Positions 43,641 through 56,350 of a DNA stretch of 64,000 nt are shown here, one piece after another. Below the pieces are notes generated by a model. The model did not search any database. It saw only the letters and a list, made by a program, of their open reading frames with translations, and was not told the origin of the DNA. The stretch comes from Beroe forskalii (Eukaryota; Ctenophora; Nuda; Beroida; Beroidae): NCBI GenBank assembly GCA_011033025.1, contig WFMF01000099.1, forward strand, positions 40,001 to 104,000. Direction: 5' to 3'. The position numbers were made by a program, and so were the translations under genes. Every line of letters begins with the position of its first letter. Position 1 is the stretch's first letter.

Positions 43641-46020
43641 TCGCATGTCTCCTTGGAAGCCTGGACACTAGGACTTAGGGTGGATTTATGGATGTCATTA
43701 TCAAGGGTTAGAATAGTGAATAGAGGAGGTAGAGAGGCCTGTTATAGGCGGTCTTCAGATCTTCATATGTCATTTAACATTCTTTCTTAAGGAGCTCTTG
43801 AGAAATTTACATGTTCCTGGATATGTAATTAGTAGATTGTGGGATGTGAGGGTGAATATGATATGAAAAAGCATGGTATTTATTGATAGACGGTTTTTGT
43901 AGAGTTTTCGGCCCAAGTAAGTGATCTCCATTATTATCTTGGATTGCAATACCACCTCATGAGTGCATTTAACCTGATTGGTTTAGAATGGTTAATTGAA
44001 GAGGTTATTATCAGAAAAATAATAGTAGAATGATAGGGAATTCCTACCGAATGGTTTTTTCTAGAAGAATGAGCGCTAAGTTTCCAATTAGTCACTGCCT
44101 ACATATTCTCCTGCTCTTTCTGTGTAATTCTGGAAAAGAATTTCCATATTTTTCTCTCTTCTACCACGTATTTTCTCCTCACAATTATATTCAATACGTT
44201 AATTAGATTCTGAGAATGTAGCAGATGTGTGTCGGCAGTATGTAGATATACTAAGAAGAAAAGATGTTCTACTGACGGCATCAACGCGCAATCTTGAACC
44301 ACTTTAATCCTGTCACTGCTGTAATTAACCGTGAGCCAAGTGTTCATATTCGTGATCTTAGAGACAGTATGTGGGTCGAAGGACTTTGAAGGAGAATAAT
44401 TAAGAAGGATTGGAATGATTGAGAAGGATTGGAATCACCATAGAAATGAAACCTGCAATATTCCTGTCTTGTTCATTCCTTGCTCAAGTAGGCAGCTGGT
44501 GGCTTTTGTATTGGGAATCCTATTCAGCCATTGTCGTCATAAAATGGACAATGAAGATCTAAGGTAAGCTTCAAGTATACTATAGTTAAGTCTTCTTTGA
44601 TTGTTATCGAGGTTGTGACATTCCGGGAATTGAGATAATAATGAGTTGTTGTTTTCACAGAAAAGTAATGGTAATACTAAAGATAGATTAGTATTCCCAT
44701 TGGGAGCTGCAGACAATACAAAACAAAGACAATACAAAACAAAGACAGTATGTGCTTATTGAAAATGGTTTGTAGGTCAAGAAAATGGGCCGTATGCAGA
44801 AATGAGGGATTCCCTTAAAATTGGGAAATAAGGGAATCTATGCTAAAAATAAGGGAAATGCTCGAAAAGTAAGGGAAAAGGTCGCTTGAGGAGCATAGGG
44901 TGGGTTATGAGCGGAAAGGGGTGGGTTATGAGTGGAAAGGGGTGGGTTATGAGTGGAAAGGTGTGGGTTGTTTTCACAGAAAAGTAATGGGAATACTTAA
45001 GATTAGTATTGTGGAGCTGCAGACAATACAAAAGAAAGACAGAGTTTATGATATGTTCATGCTGGACAATGGTCACGGGCGAAGATGCTTACGGTAACAC
45101 GCTTACTATTTTATTTCTAATCTACAAACCACAGTACAGAGTTCCATTCGTGATATGATCCTTGAAACTCTCATGCCATGTCAATAATATCAATGAAAGT
45201 CAAAGTAAGACTTCCTTGAAACTTAGCTTAAAATTTTTTCAATTTTCCTTGAAACTCTCATAAATTTTAAGTGTTAACTTTCTCTCAAAGCGACACAGCA
45301 GCTTCTTCTATGTCACGAAATGCTTCACAGTTCAGAGAATTCATATCTCAAGTTATCCTGTCTACCAAATTCAATTAATGCTACGCATGTATCAAGTTTT
45401 AATGACTCAGGGAAAAATGATACACGAGAGATACTTGATTCTGAGAAAGAACATTTTAAAAATTTAAAGAATGGTTCACTGCGGTTTCACGGCAAAAAAT
45501 TCTAGCTAACTTGTATTCTGTGAAACGCTAAGAAGCTTGATATGTTTATTATGGAAGTGTACCTGTAAAGAGGAGAGTTTTTTATTTACCATTAAACTAT
45601 TTAAATTTTCAAAGTTATCGGGTGGGAGCAAAGTCCATCTACTGAAAGTCCATATCTACTGAAAGATGTAAAAAAGGATCTATTGCAAAAACTGGGCTTC
45701 CTATACCGTTGAGCCCCAGTTTTTTGGGTTTCTTTCCTTGGCCATTATAGTATTTTATCTACAAACCACAATACAGAAGTGGTGTGCGTCAGGCCCATAA
45801 TTCCTGGGGGACCCCCCCCCCTAATTCCTAGGGGATCTGCCCCCCAGCTTTCTTTTGGATTTACGACCCTCGTTGAGTTTCAATGTAGCAATACGAAGGC
45901 CAGTAATATTCATATTGTGCGTGGTTTTGATTGACAGAAGAACCGGCGTGTAATGAAACAGGTGGACTTTCTGGAATGGAGATTCTCATTTAATATACTT
46001 ATATTAATTCTTTTTATTAT
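43641..46020. other. Non-coding stretch with local duplications
   Basis: No gene is supported. TTGTTTTCACAGAAAAGTAATG to GGAGCTGCAGACAATACAAA occurs at about 44648-44725 and again at 44967-45032. Between them is a 21-bp array (GGGTTATGAGTGGAAAGGGGT, three copies, about 44903-44965). Members of a dispersed family TCTACAAACCACAGTACAGA lie at about 45120 and 45760. Confidence 0.5.
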
Positions 46021-46118
46021 ACGCCGCGCACGAGAAATAGGCGGGTAGGATGACGTCATTATCATAACAAAATGTAGTGAGTTGATGACACTGAACCGCC
46101 TATTTCTCCTGCGCGGCG
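46021..46118 (+). mobile_element. Family A MITE (copy A4), best preserved
   Basis: CGCCGCGCACGAGAAATAGG and CCGCCTATTTCTCCTGCGCG are 23-bp inverted ends with one mismatch. The interior runs GTAGGATGACGTCATTATCA, AATGTAGTGAGTTGATGACA, GAACCG. The total length is about 98 bp and no coding capacity exists. Confidence 0.9.
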
Positions 46119-48800
46119 ATTAATATACTTATTAATTTATTTTGTAGGAGACAAGAAGTATGTTATGTCACGTTCACACGTGAGAAATATTTTATTGCGA
46201 ATTTTTATGAAAAGTGGAGTAGTTCATTTCTGAGTATTTTTGCCTACGGACCACAGTACAGCAGTGCTGTAATCGGATAATTAGTGAAAATTTAATGGAC
46301 TCTGTTGAGCTTGATTTCATTACTAATCGAGTAATCATGAACTAGTTGAAATTAGGAACTACCTAAGGGTAGAAGTTCATAGTTGATAACAGAAGCCCTC
46401 AGCGATAATAAGTAGTATGAGATTGAGTGTTGCCCTCTATAGGTGTCAGGTTCAATATTCGTCTTAGGATGAAGTCAGGTCAGGGTCAAGGTTTTACAAG
46501 GTTTTAACAAGGTTTTTACATGTTTTTTTACAAGGTTTACAAGGATCAGTTATTAAGGGATTTTTGAAATGTTGTTTCTTCAAAGATGTGTCCCAGAACA
46601 CTGAACAGTCGTTTATTTTCAGAACCTGTAAAACACGACGTGTAAAAGCTAACAACGGGCTGGGACCCAACGAGCTGCGAGTAGGGACTATAAGGATTAG
46701 AGACGTTTAAAACTTGAAAGCTTCCGCTTGAGAGCTTCCGCTCAAAGCTGCTGGTCGACCAACGCTTGCTGAATATGGCTATGGATTTTATCAGCTTCTG
46801 ATAACCAGGTAAAACATTTTAAAGAAATTCATATAGTGCGTTTCAAGTCCGATTTAAAGCTCAAGAGAGTCAGATCATTTGAGCTTAATTTCAGTCAATA
46901 TTCATTATTCAGCCAATATTGTCAATTACAACCGTTGTCATGGAAACATTTAACGTTCATTTTACTAAATTAATACAATGTTAGGTGATTAACAATTAAC
47001 TTATATTTTCACCAGATGCGTCCGTTGTCGACAAATCGCATAATCGCAGTACACCATCGGGATAATCTTTTCCTGACGGAAGCAGTCGGATTTGAGAAGC
47101 TATTACTCTTGCCCTTGCTGAGACACTCAGGTGAATTCCCCCTCCCCCAAATTCTCGCTTTTCTGCATTATAACAGGAAGGGTTAGAAATGGACCCTCCA
47201 TTCTGAAAGTACCTCGAGAATTTGTACATTGCCCTAGCTACTAAGGTTACCATGCTACTTAAAACACAGAGACATGAGTTGATATCGAATCACTGCAACT
47301 TTGTACTGTCTTTTTGTAGATTAAAATAACAGTCAATAGGGGGAATATTATTGACTATCCTCATGATCGAGTCCAAGAGCTTATCTTGACTGTTATAACA
47401 TAGTAATAATATTGGATCCACTGTAATAAATAACATATCAATGTTGTGTGCCCGAGTGCCCTATTACTTTGTAAGGTTATCGTATGCCCTATTATTTGTA
47501 AGGTTTTCGTATGCATTTTTAGGGCTTTCCTCAAATCCACGCTCACTGATTTAAAGGTCCTTTTCACCAATGCTCATTGTGATCAAGGTTATCACTATTG
47601 ATTAGGATGATTATTCAAAGACCCTACATAATTGTCGATAACTGGCTCTTAAAATGAGCTCTAAGTAGCCAGTTTGCCTATTAATTGCCCAGGCATTAAC
47701 AAGCCTAGAACACAAACTTCAGAAGGTGGGATTGGTCTATTATCTAACTCACGAGTTTGATTGGTTGGTAGGTTTCAAGTAGCATGTGCTAATTGTCTTC
47801 AGCTAGGGGTGTAGGTTTTTTGGAGGTATACTACCGTATTATCACCTCCTCTTGTACCTATCATTGTTACAGATTCACCTTCACTTCTTATAACGCCCAA
47901 AAACACCTTCATTGTTTTCAAATTTTCCGCGTAACGTCCATATTATTATTATTATTATTATTTATTCATTACAATTGTTTCCCCTAATTCTTGGAATTGG
48001 CGATTAGTTAGTTACAGAGTATTGCTACCGGTGTGTGGGTCAGTTGCTTGTGTTTTTGTTTAGTTTGTGTTGTGAATCAGTTTTCCTTCTCCTTGTGATA
48101 AAACATTCATCTGTCTCGTGAAAAAGCACAAGTTCCTTACTTTACACCGAAATCTGCTAATTTTAAATTTGTTATAACTTATACCGAAATCTGCTAATTT
48201 TAAATGTTTTTTAACTTCCCGTACTCAAGCCCAATTGAGTTCTTTCTAGCCATATATTACGGCCCTAAGAGCACATAATATTAACGATTTTATAAGTTAG
48301 CACATAATATGACAAGAATTTAAAATTTGAAACATTTAAAATCTTATGTTCCAAACCTTGGCAGGCTTCCCAAGGTTGATATTAATTTACTAAGTAAAAG
48401 TGGCGACTTTGAATTTGTAATCGACTCTGGCAGACAGTTGATGATTTGTAACATAGGTAATTAAATTACCTTTTTCAAAGAATTTATGGTTGTCGGGCAT
48501 TTGAATACAAAACTAAGCCTTTTACTGTATAAAGCATGTAAGAAATAGGTCGTTGTTACGTCATAAATTCCCTGTTTTTGCGATGGTTATTCCGTCACAT
48601 TCATTCGTCTGCAATCATATTGCGTGTAAGAATTTTAGAATGTGTCGGACTTTAAGAATGTTGGTCATATGAAGACGAGTCATATTGTGTCTTGGGATAC
48701 ACCACATTGCGATAAGGGCATCACGCAGTTGTAGATAAGACCACGAGATCCTTCACCTGCTTAATGCGGAGTGATACCACTGACTACCTCACATGTTTCT
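46119..48800. other. Non-coding stretch
   Basis: No gene is supported. CAAGGTTTTACAAGG repeats lie at about 46485-46545. A TTA/ATT microsatellite is at 47943-47965. CCGAAATCTGCTAATTTTAA occurs twice 37 bp apart (48147, 48184). A member of the CCACAGTACAG family lies at about 46260. Confidence 0.45.
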
Positions 48801-48870
48801 TGAAATGACGTCATCAACTTACAAGTTTAAGCTATGATTATGACGTCATCTCATACATTGCTCATGTGTG
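48801..48870 (-). mobile_element. Family A core with two CRE palindromes
   Basis: GAAATGACGTCATCAACTTA, CAAGTTTAAGCTATGATTAT and GACGTCATCTCA. Sites lie at 48806 and 48841. Confidence 0.65.
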
Positions 48871-49383
48871 CTCTACCAGCCGCGTGGAGGGTTCTTATCT
48901 ATCATAAAACTCACATGAATAGCATAATAGAAGAAATGAGTTGATATCTGAACGTTGATCACGTAAATAAGAGCGAAATAAACATTTCAACCCCTGACAA
49001 TTACGTGAATCTTCGTGTGTGATCATTTCACCCTAAACCTTCACTGACACAGGCGTGGGTTCTAGTTAATTTCTGAAAGTTGAGCGGGAAAATTGACAAT
49101 GATCAATCAATTTTATCATTTGAAAATAGCATCTGTTATGTATTCGTGACCAATATCGACCCTTATCTTGCACTGATCAACCCCCAAACCTGATTATAAC
49201 ACTTGGGTGATTTGGCAACATGCCAAGATAACTTAAACCATGAGATCATAATATGGTGTGATTTGTATGATTTTATATCGCGATCATCATATTCATCATT
49301 GTCCTGATAAGGATGTGTAGGAGGACGCTTGATTTTCCTAGTGGTGTACGTCATTCTCTGGCAATCCTCCAAACTCCGATCTC

Positions 49384-49535
49384 TCTGCTCCCTTAGAATA
49401 AATACTTAAATAGGCGGTCACAATGAATAAATACTTAAAAAGGCCTATAGGCGATCGAAATGACGTAATTGACGATGTCAAATATTGTTGAAAATATTGT
49501 TGAAAATAACCGCCTATTATTTTTGCAAGCAGGGT
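49384..49535 (+). mobile_element. Family B MITE with internal duplication (copy B6)
   Basis: CTTAGAATAAATACTTAAATAGGCGGTCACAATG, then a second AATAAATACTTAAAAAGGC and a doubled AATATTGTTGAAAATATTGT, end in AACCGCCTATTATTTTTGCA and GCAGGGTATA. The core is mutated (GACGTAATTGACGATGTC). Confidence 0.65.
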
Positions 49536-49559
49536 ATATACTCCCAACTCCATCCAGTC

Positions 49560-50977
49560 TCTCCTAGCAGTGGGTGACGCCCTCTTTCTTCTATCCAGAT
49601 CATTGCATCAGCAGACATTGTGCGCTATCGAAGGGGTTATCCCTCTCCTCTTCTATTTCTGCTCTCCTCCTCAGCCCCTTACTTCGTCTTACTCCCTTCT
49701 CCCTTGCTCTCCGATATGATCGCCAGAGAATAGAGATTTAAAGATGACGCACTGTCACATTGATCGAAGATCCCCATCCCTCCCTTTTCTTCCTCCTCTC
49801 TTCTCTCCTCTCTTCTACCCTCTCTGAATTCCGTGATATGATATCCTGGAGATGACGCAATGTCACTCTCACACACTCCTACATGCACACAGTGATTATG
49901 GTAATGATCCGAGGTCATTATGCTATGGCAAAGCTCAGATGACGCAGTGTCACACACAGAGTGATTATGGTAATGAACTAATTAGTCATTATGCGGGAGT
50001 GAGAGAGGAGGGCAGGAAGTGAATGATGTCAGCATACCTTAGATTCTTCTCTATACGTGTGAGAATTCGGTTGGGTCATGGTTTGACATGAGCAATATTT
50101 GTAAAGTGGTGAAGCTATTTTCGCGTACAATATATCAGAATAACATTGAGATGCTTCTCATTGTACGTGAGAATACCGTGGGTTTGACATGAATAGTTTT
50201 CAGTATATTCCCCTCCTTGGCTCGACGAGGTGAAACTGAAACGAACTTGGTCATGATATGAAAAATCATGAACAAGGCCATCTAACTGCGTACAATAACA
50301 GGGAACTCTTCGCTTTTATTGGAGTAGTTAATTCACAGTAGCATGAAACCAATGATCTGTTATCTCTTCAATTTGAGGCTCTTATCATAAATAAATCCTT
50401 ATCTCGTTTAGGAAGATAAGAACAGATATACCAGGCATGTATTTCGTATAATCAGTAAGCCAGGAGATGTAAACAGGGGATGACAATGGCTGTTGATATA
50501 TGACTAATTATGCCATATATGGAATGCAACGCTCCTGCCTACCCTGTCTACTATAATGCTATGCATTTCCCAAAGCTATCTGCTCAATTCCAGACAGCTA
50601 TCATATCTCAGGCAGCTATCTATACAGGATTACTTCATTGGAATATCAGATCCTTCACTTGGCACTTCTTGTCCATTACTGGCTAATGATTCTTACAAGT
50701 AGCATGATCTTCTTTTTTCTTATCACTAACATTACTGACAATTGACAGGAGTTTCAGATTTGTAGATAAAATCAATAAAACTTGTCCACAAAAAAGGTTT
50801 GCTTCCAGATCACCATTATATATTGCCCCCTATATTTCTCTCCCTTCACAGCTCTTTTATTTCCGCTGTATTGTGGGTAACGCCTCTCTAGTATTATATT
50901 CAGCATATATAGCCATTACATAGCCATTACACCATTTTATGCTCGGTTTACCCCCATATTCCACTGCATGGTGTCAT
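49560..50977. other. Non-coding stretch
   Basis: A CT-rich tract (49660-49830) and a duplicated phrase AGTGATTATGGTAATGA (about 49890 and 49958) are the only structures seen. Confidence 0.4.
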
Positions 50978-51080
50978 TATACTCCACTCAGAATATAAAT
51001 AGGCGGTTGAAATGACGTCATTAACATTGTGCGTGCTGCCAAAATGTTCAAAATACAACCGCCTATTTTTCCCGCGCGGA
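50978..51080 (+). mobile_element. Family B MITE (copy B7)
   Basis: CTCAGAATATAAATAGGCGG, TTGAAATGACGTCATTAACA, TTGTGCGTGCTGCCAAAATG, ACAACCGCCTATTTTTCCCG. It is paired head-to-head with B8 60 bp away. Confidence 0.8.
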
Positions 51081-51138
51081 CATTAGTAACGTAGTGTACG
51101 TGGTAGGATTACAGTGGTTGTACTACAAGGGCAGGTCC

Positions 51139-51246
51139 AAACCCCGCGCGCGGGAAAAATAAGCGGTTATTTTCCACAATATCTGGCAGTGCGCACAATG
51201 TTAATGACGTCATACTGCGACCGCCTATTTGAATTTTGAGCGCATG
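51139..51246 (-). mobile_element. Family B MITE (copy B8)
   Basis: CCCCGCGCGCGGGAAAAATA, AGCGGTTATTTTCCACAATA, GGCAGTGCGCACAATGTTAA, TGACGTCATACTGCGACCGC, CTATTTGAATTTTGAGCGCA. It is inverted relative to B7, so the pair forms a larger palindrome. Confidence 0.8.
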
Positions 51247-53172
51247 TTAAAGGCAGGGGTATGAGAGTATGAGGGGTGGTTATTATGCAAAATATGTGGT
51301 GACATTTGACGGCTTCTGGACGAATTCTTTTGAACATGCTCAGTCCTCACCAATCTGTACCAGACCCAATCCACATGTCCATTGTATCATTGTTATCAAA
51401 ATCACCAAGCATCCATAATTGGGAAATCTTTCACAGAAAGTTTTACAGAAATCGGTGGGAACAGTCGGCAATCATATTGCGCCGCTTTTTGTCAAGGAAA
51501 TATCGTTCTATTGTAAGACTGACAATAAGTTGTCAATGGCACCATTTATTCACCATAACGGTTTTATGTCGAGCGGTTTCTTGCTGACAGGTGCATTTTG
51601 TATAGGAGACAAGAGTGGGGTTCAAACATATTCAACATTCCAGCAACAAGTCCATATAATAACAATACGCACAGAGAACTTTTCCAGAGAAAATAATGCA
51701 CAGAGGCACCTTCAAAGAGGCAGAGTACAGTCACTGCTGAGATTTCTTACGAAATTTAACAATTGAATGACTTGCCTGAATAACTCTGGTTTGTTGAACC
51801 CATGAAGTATGTAAGTGAAAAGGTTGTAACATCTGGTACTTGGCAGCACCCTATTCATGAAGTTACAACACTAGGCGGATAAAAGATTTCTGTCATCATC
51901 ACGGACCAAAGTGGCATATTGGAGGTAAATCAGCTGTAGGAAGGGCGAGAGTTGGTATTCAGAGATTTCTCCAGAAATTGACTGCCTCAGTAACTCTGGT
52001 TCGTAGGACCCATATTGTTTTTAGAGAGAAGGTTGTAACATCTGGCAGCACCCTATGGCCTTGTCATGGAGCTACAGCACTAGTATCGACATTTGACAGC
52101 TCAAGTCGATGCCCCTGCCCCCTATGGCGTTCCTTTTAGGCCCCACGGTGCCCCCAACACGCTCCATTAGAACCCAAAAAGCCCCTTCAGGCCCCATCAT
52201 ATCACAGATCTTACTCTCCACGAGCAGAAAACTATGTGTTCGGTCGCAGATCTTCATAGAAATTCTGGTGAACCCAACCTTTTAAGACATTCCAGACGAA
52301 ATTAAAATATTGTCACGGTCAAATCCACAGACGTAATTTTAGTAATTAAAATTTAAAAGCTTCCTACTCCTGTGCAATTCTTGAGAATCCCAAGTGTTAT
52401 TCGAGGATAATTTCGACGATGGAACATGGTTTGAGTTTTGAATTTAAAGAATCGTTTTAGATTCGCTGACTGACAGATTCCTGAGTGATGACCAACCTAA
52501 TCTCAGAAGGCATTTTCCAAACTCCCAAACCTATGGTGAATCGAAGAACTCCATCTTGTTCTTGTAAAAGTGGAAGTGTGTATCATATCTGAGTAGAGCA
52601 AATAATTTTCAAACTTCCCAATTAACGCAAATAGCTTCCTGATAATAATGCGCATTTTGAGTGGTCACTTATTAACCCTCTCTGATATCCTGACCCCTTA
52701 TTTCGCCTCTCATTGTTGAAAATGAAGTACCCTGTTCTCTTCTAAAGTGGAGCAAATGTTCGAACTTTCAAAAAGAGACACCTGTCACTAAAAGTTGCTG
52801 GGAAATAATAGGCATTTTGAGTTATTTCATCAGAACGAAAACATGTGACTGCCCTGTTCGATTCTTAGATTGGGGCGGAGCCTTGAAGCCAATTTTGGGC
52901 TTGGTTAAAAACATCTTTGAGAATTAGACAAAGAATTTAATCGGACCTGGCCTTGCTCCTAAATTGTTCTCCCTCCCTTTAGCTGGTAGAGAAGGTTTAG
53001 GAACCACTCCTGAACATCTCCCCCACTGGTAAGGAGTGGTTTAGAAGCACACCTGTCTGCTTATTACACCTTTCTGCAGAATATACTCTTTCTGAGAATA
53101 TACTCAGACACCAACTACATATTGTGTTTTATGTTATGTGTTGCACCTGTAGGCATATTATTATAGCTCTTA
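51247..53172. other. Non-coding stretch
   Basis: Overlapping frames at 51306-51766 start with TTG and carry no motif. A duplicated segment (AGAAGGTTGTAACATCTGG / CAGCACCCTAT, about 51820-51855 and 52027-52055) suggests a local 200-bp duplication. No gene is supported. Confidence 0.4.
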
Positions 53173-53620
53173 GGCCCGTATTCACCAATCGAAAAGTTCA
53201 TACTTAAACGGCCTTGTAAGGGTGAGCTCGTCCTTAAAGTGAAGTTAAGTGGCAGGTTCCGTTTTCGTATTCACCAAATCTGTGTTTAAGTGTGAGGTCA
53301 TACTTGTTACTTTAACTTAAAGTACGACCTTTAAAAATTATAAAATTGGTATTCACCAAATAAAATTGGGATCAGGTGGCACTTTAGCTCGTCCTTAAAC
53401 CGGCTTTTTGTAAGGTACCTCAACGTCAACCTTTAACTTACGAGCTGCCACTTGAACTTTAAAAAAGTGGGAGGTCGCACTGAAAAATTAAGTTCGAGAT
53501 TTCATCGTTTTGGCGAATACGACTTTTGTTTAAGTGGCAACTTTAAAACTGATACTTTAATGTGCTACTTTAATTCGTCCTTAAAGTTCCCACTTAACGC
53601 AAATTTGGTGAATATGGGCC
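53173..53620. mobile_element. PIF/Harbinger-type MITE, 448 bp, TTA target duplication
   Basis: Ends GGCCCGTATTCACCAA and reverse complement GGCCCATATTCACCAA, with TTA on both sides (53170-53172, 53621-53623). Inner sequence is rich in short repeats of the type CTTAAAGT / ACTTTAA / TCGTCCTTAAA in both orientations. The 3-bp TWA duplication points to PIF/Harbinger. No transposase is present; the 85-codon frame at 53452-53709 crosses the element end and is spurious. Confidence 0.8.
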
Positions 53621-53631
53621 TTAGTTTGTTA

Positions 53632-53760
53632 AGCTATGATAATTACGTCATCAGTTCGTCATGTCAAGCTCTGATTATGACGTCATCAGTTCGCCATGTT
53701 AAGCTCTGACAATGGCGTCATCAGTTCACCATATTAAGCTCTGATAATGTCGTCACATTC
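53632..53760 (-). repeat. Tandem array of family A cores, about 41-bp period
   Basis: Four units of the form AAGCTCTGATAATGACGTCA plus TCAGTTCACCATGTT lie head to tail. One unit has the exact TGACGTCA (53678); the others differ by one base (ATTACGTCA, ATGGCGTCA, ATGTCGTCA). Confidence 0.85.
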
Positions 53761-54439
53761 CATAACTAAAGAGAGAGAGAGAGGGGTTTCGTTGGAAACA
53801 TCCAGGAATTAGTGTAGCAACTAGCAGCTGGGAGGGGAGGGGTATTCAGAAAATGCTTTAATCAACATTATATCTTGGGTGTTATTGAATAAGCTTTCTG
53901 AATAATTCAAATTAAGCCTTCTGAATAATTTAAATTAATTTGATTAGTTGAAACTACTACAGGTCTCGGAGTTTATCCAATCACATGGGGGCATAAATTA
54001 TTAATTTTTGCTCCTTTCTCGAGAAAAAGGATACAAACTCTAGTTTAGATATTAGAAAGATAAACTTACTCTCAGGTTAGATATTTATGCGTTGGTTTAA
54101 TCCATTCCAACGAAAGAAGACGTTACTTGTCGTACGTGAGGGACGGGTAATTGAGACGTCATTAACATAGTGTTGGGTTGTTGAGACATTATCTTAGTCT
54201 GATAATGCCGTGTGATTAGCTACCCATTTGGAAGGACTATTGCTAAGTCGCTGAAAGGCCGAACCCAACTTTAAGCATGGCCAATATAATTTTTCCAGAT
54301 AGATTAATGCCAAAGCCAACGGTCTCTCTGTACATGGGCTCTATTACGCCAGGCTCTCACTAGCCTTACATTTCAAGGCAAGGCTGGAGGCTCTAACTTC
54401 ATTACACCATCCTTTAGACACAGGCCCGGCTCTCTCACT
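53761..54439. other. Non-coding stretch
   Basis: A short (GA)n run at about 53770-53785 and CTGAATAATT repeats near 53898-53930; nothing else recognised. Confidence 0.4.
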
Positions 54440-54533
54440 ATACTTCGAGAAATAGGCGGTTCAACGTCTTCAACTCGCTACATTGCGCTATGATAATGAC
54501 GGCATCCTACCCGCCTATTTCTCGTGTGCGGGG
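54440..54533 (-). mobile_element. Family A MITE (copy A5)
   Basis: CTTCGAGAAATAGGCGGTTC, AACTCGCTACATTGCGCTAT, GATAATGACGGCATCCTACC, CGCCTATTTCTCGTGTGCGG. The core palindrome has one change (TGACGGCA). Confidence 0.8.
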
Positions 54534-54962
54534 TTTAGTAACATTATTATTTCATCCCTTGGACGCCTCACATTGTTCTATCGGCTACCAGTAACTTTAT
54601 TCTCATTGTTACAGGAGCTTCTCGAGAAAAATGTAACCAAGTCCCTCTATTATACCAATCTGTTATTGTCAGTTTTTATTAGAAGCAATTTAGTAACAAG
54701 TTTACCAAGTGATGTACGTGCTTTTTGGTTTAAGGTGTAAAAAGAAGGACGTTATTGTCCCGGTCTCATGATTAGAGTTAAAACAATGACCAGAAAGTGG
54801 TCAGAAGGGTTACCAGGGGTCAGTAGGGTTTCACCAGTAGGGGTTCACCAAAGGGTCAGTACTTACCTTTCAAAAAGGAAAATCCCCTCGGTAGCAGATT
54901 TCAAAATCCCCTCGGTTTCAAGCTTGCTCGGAGCCAAGAGCCAATTAAGTGGCAATTAAGTA

Positions 54963-55870
54963 CAGCCCGCCGCAGGCGAAAATTTTCAAGGTTTTGCACA
55001 TGAATCTGCCTCTAAGACCAATTTATAATGTGAGTAAAACAGCCAGCCATAGGCAAAAATTGTGAAAGTTTTACACCTGAGATTGTGTAGGATCAATTTA
55101 GTGACATAATCGGATCACAACAGCCCGCCGCAGGCGAAAATTTTTAAGGTTTTGTGCGTGAATCTGCCTCTAAGATCAATTTGTTTATTAATGCATAATG
55201 TGATTCAAACAGCCAGCCGTTGGCAAAAATTGTGAAAGTATTACATCTGAGATTGTGTGTAGGATCAATTTAGTGACATTACTGAATCACAACAGCCCGC
55301 CGCAGACGAAAATTTTTAAGGTTTTGTGTGAATCTGCCTCTAAGATCAATCTATTTAATGTATAATGTGATTAAAACAGTCAGCTGTAGGCAAAAATTGC
55401 GAAGGTTTTATACCTTAGATTGTGTTTAGGATCAATTTAGTGACATAATTGGATCATAACAGCCCGCCGCAGGCGAAAATTTTTAAGGTTTTGTGCGTGA
55501 ATCTGCCTCTAATATCAATTTGTTTATTAATGTATAATGTGATTCAAACAGCCGGCCGTAGGCAAAAATTGCGAAGATTTTATACCTTAGATTGTGTTTA
55601 GGATCAATTTAGTGACATAATTGGATCATAACAGCCCGCCGCAGGCAAAAATTTTTAAGGTTTTGTGCGTGAATCTGCCTCTAAGATCAATTTGTTTATT
55701 AATGTATAATGTGATTCAAACAGCCGGCCGTAGGCAAAAATTGTGAAAGTATTACATCTGAGATTGTGTGTCGGATCAATTTAGTGACATTACTGAATCA
55801 CAACAGCCCGCCGCAGGCGAAAATTTTTAAGGTTTTGTGCCTGAGTCTGCCTCTGAGATCAATCTGGTAA
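54963..55870 (+). repeat. Dimeric satellite, about 170-bp period, 5.3 units
   Basis: CAGCCCGCCGCAGGCGAAAA recurs with small changes at 54963, 55121, 55293, 55460, 55632 and 55804. Each unit consists of two diverged halves of about 86 bp. The first has the CAGCCCGCCGCAGGCG start; the second starts CAGCCAGCCGTTGGCAAAAA or a variant. Both then share AAGATCAATTT / AGGATCAATTT and similar ends. This is a two-monomer higher-order repeat. Confidence 0.9.
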
Positions 55871-55974
55871 TGTTTAATTTGATTAACAATCCTTTTCTTG
55901 CCAAAGGCGTTTCTATCAATTATCTATCATTGAACTATTACAAAAGTTTAAAATGGTCAGTATTTTCCTCTTGT

Positions 55975-56350
55975 GTGGCATATCGCTTTTCCCTCACCTC
56001 ACTTCCCCTCACCTTACATCTCATCACGAATCACCGTAATTCCCCTCACCATACTTCCCCTCGCCACACTTCCCCTCACCTTAATTAGTTAATTCCCCTC
56101 ACCATACTTCCCCTCACCATACCTCCCCTTACCTTAATAATTACTTAATTACCCTTACTTCCCCTCATCTTAATTACTTAAGTCCCCTCACTTTACTTTC
56201 ACTCAGTTTATGCCCCCTCGGCTCAATTTCCCTCAGCCCATCTGACCATTACACCATCTTCCCCTCTACTTCACTTCCCCTTGCTTCACTACCTGCTTCC
56301 CCTCGGCCCTCACCTTATGATCACTTCCCCTCACGTCCCTTTGTATGTTT
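55975..56350 (+). repeat. CTTCCCCTCACC-rich low-complexity tract
   Basis: CTTCCCCTCACC, ATACTTCCCCTC and TTAATTACTTAA phrases repeat irregularly, giving a strong strand asymmetry (pyrimidine-rich plus strand). Confidence 0.8.

Noticed and set aside
51306..51766. Two overlapping 93- and 115-codon frames
   Set aside because: Both start with TTG and have no motif; not plausible starts in an animal nuclear gene.
54963..55870. CRISPR-like regular repeats
   Set aside because: The period is filled by conserved sequence in both halves, with no variable spacers; it is a satellite.
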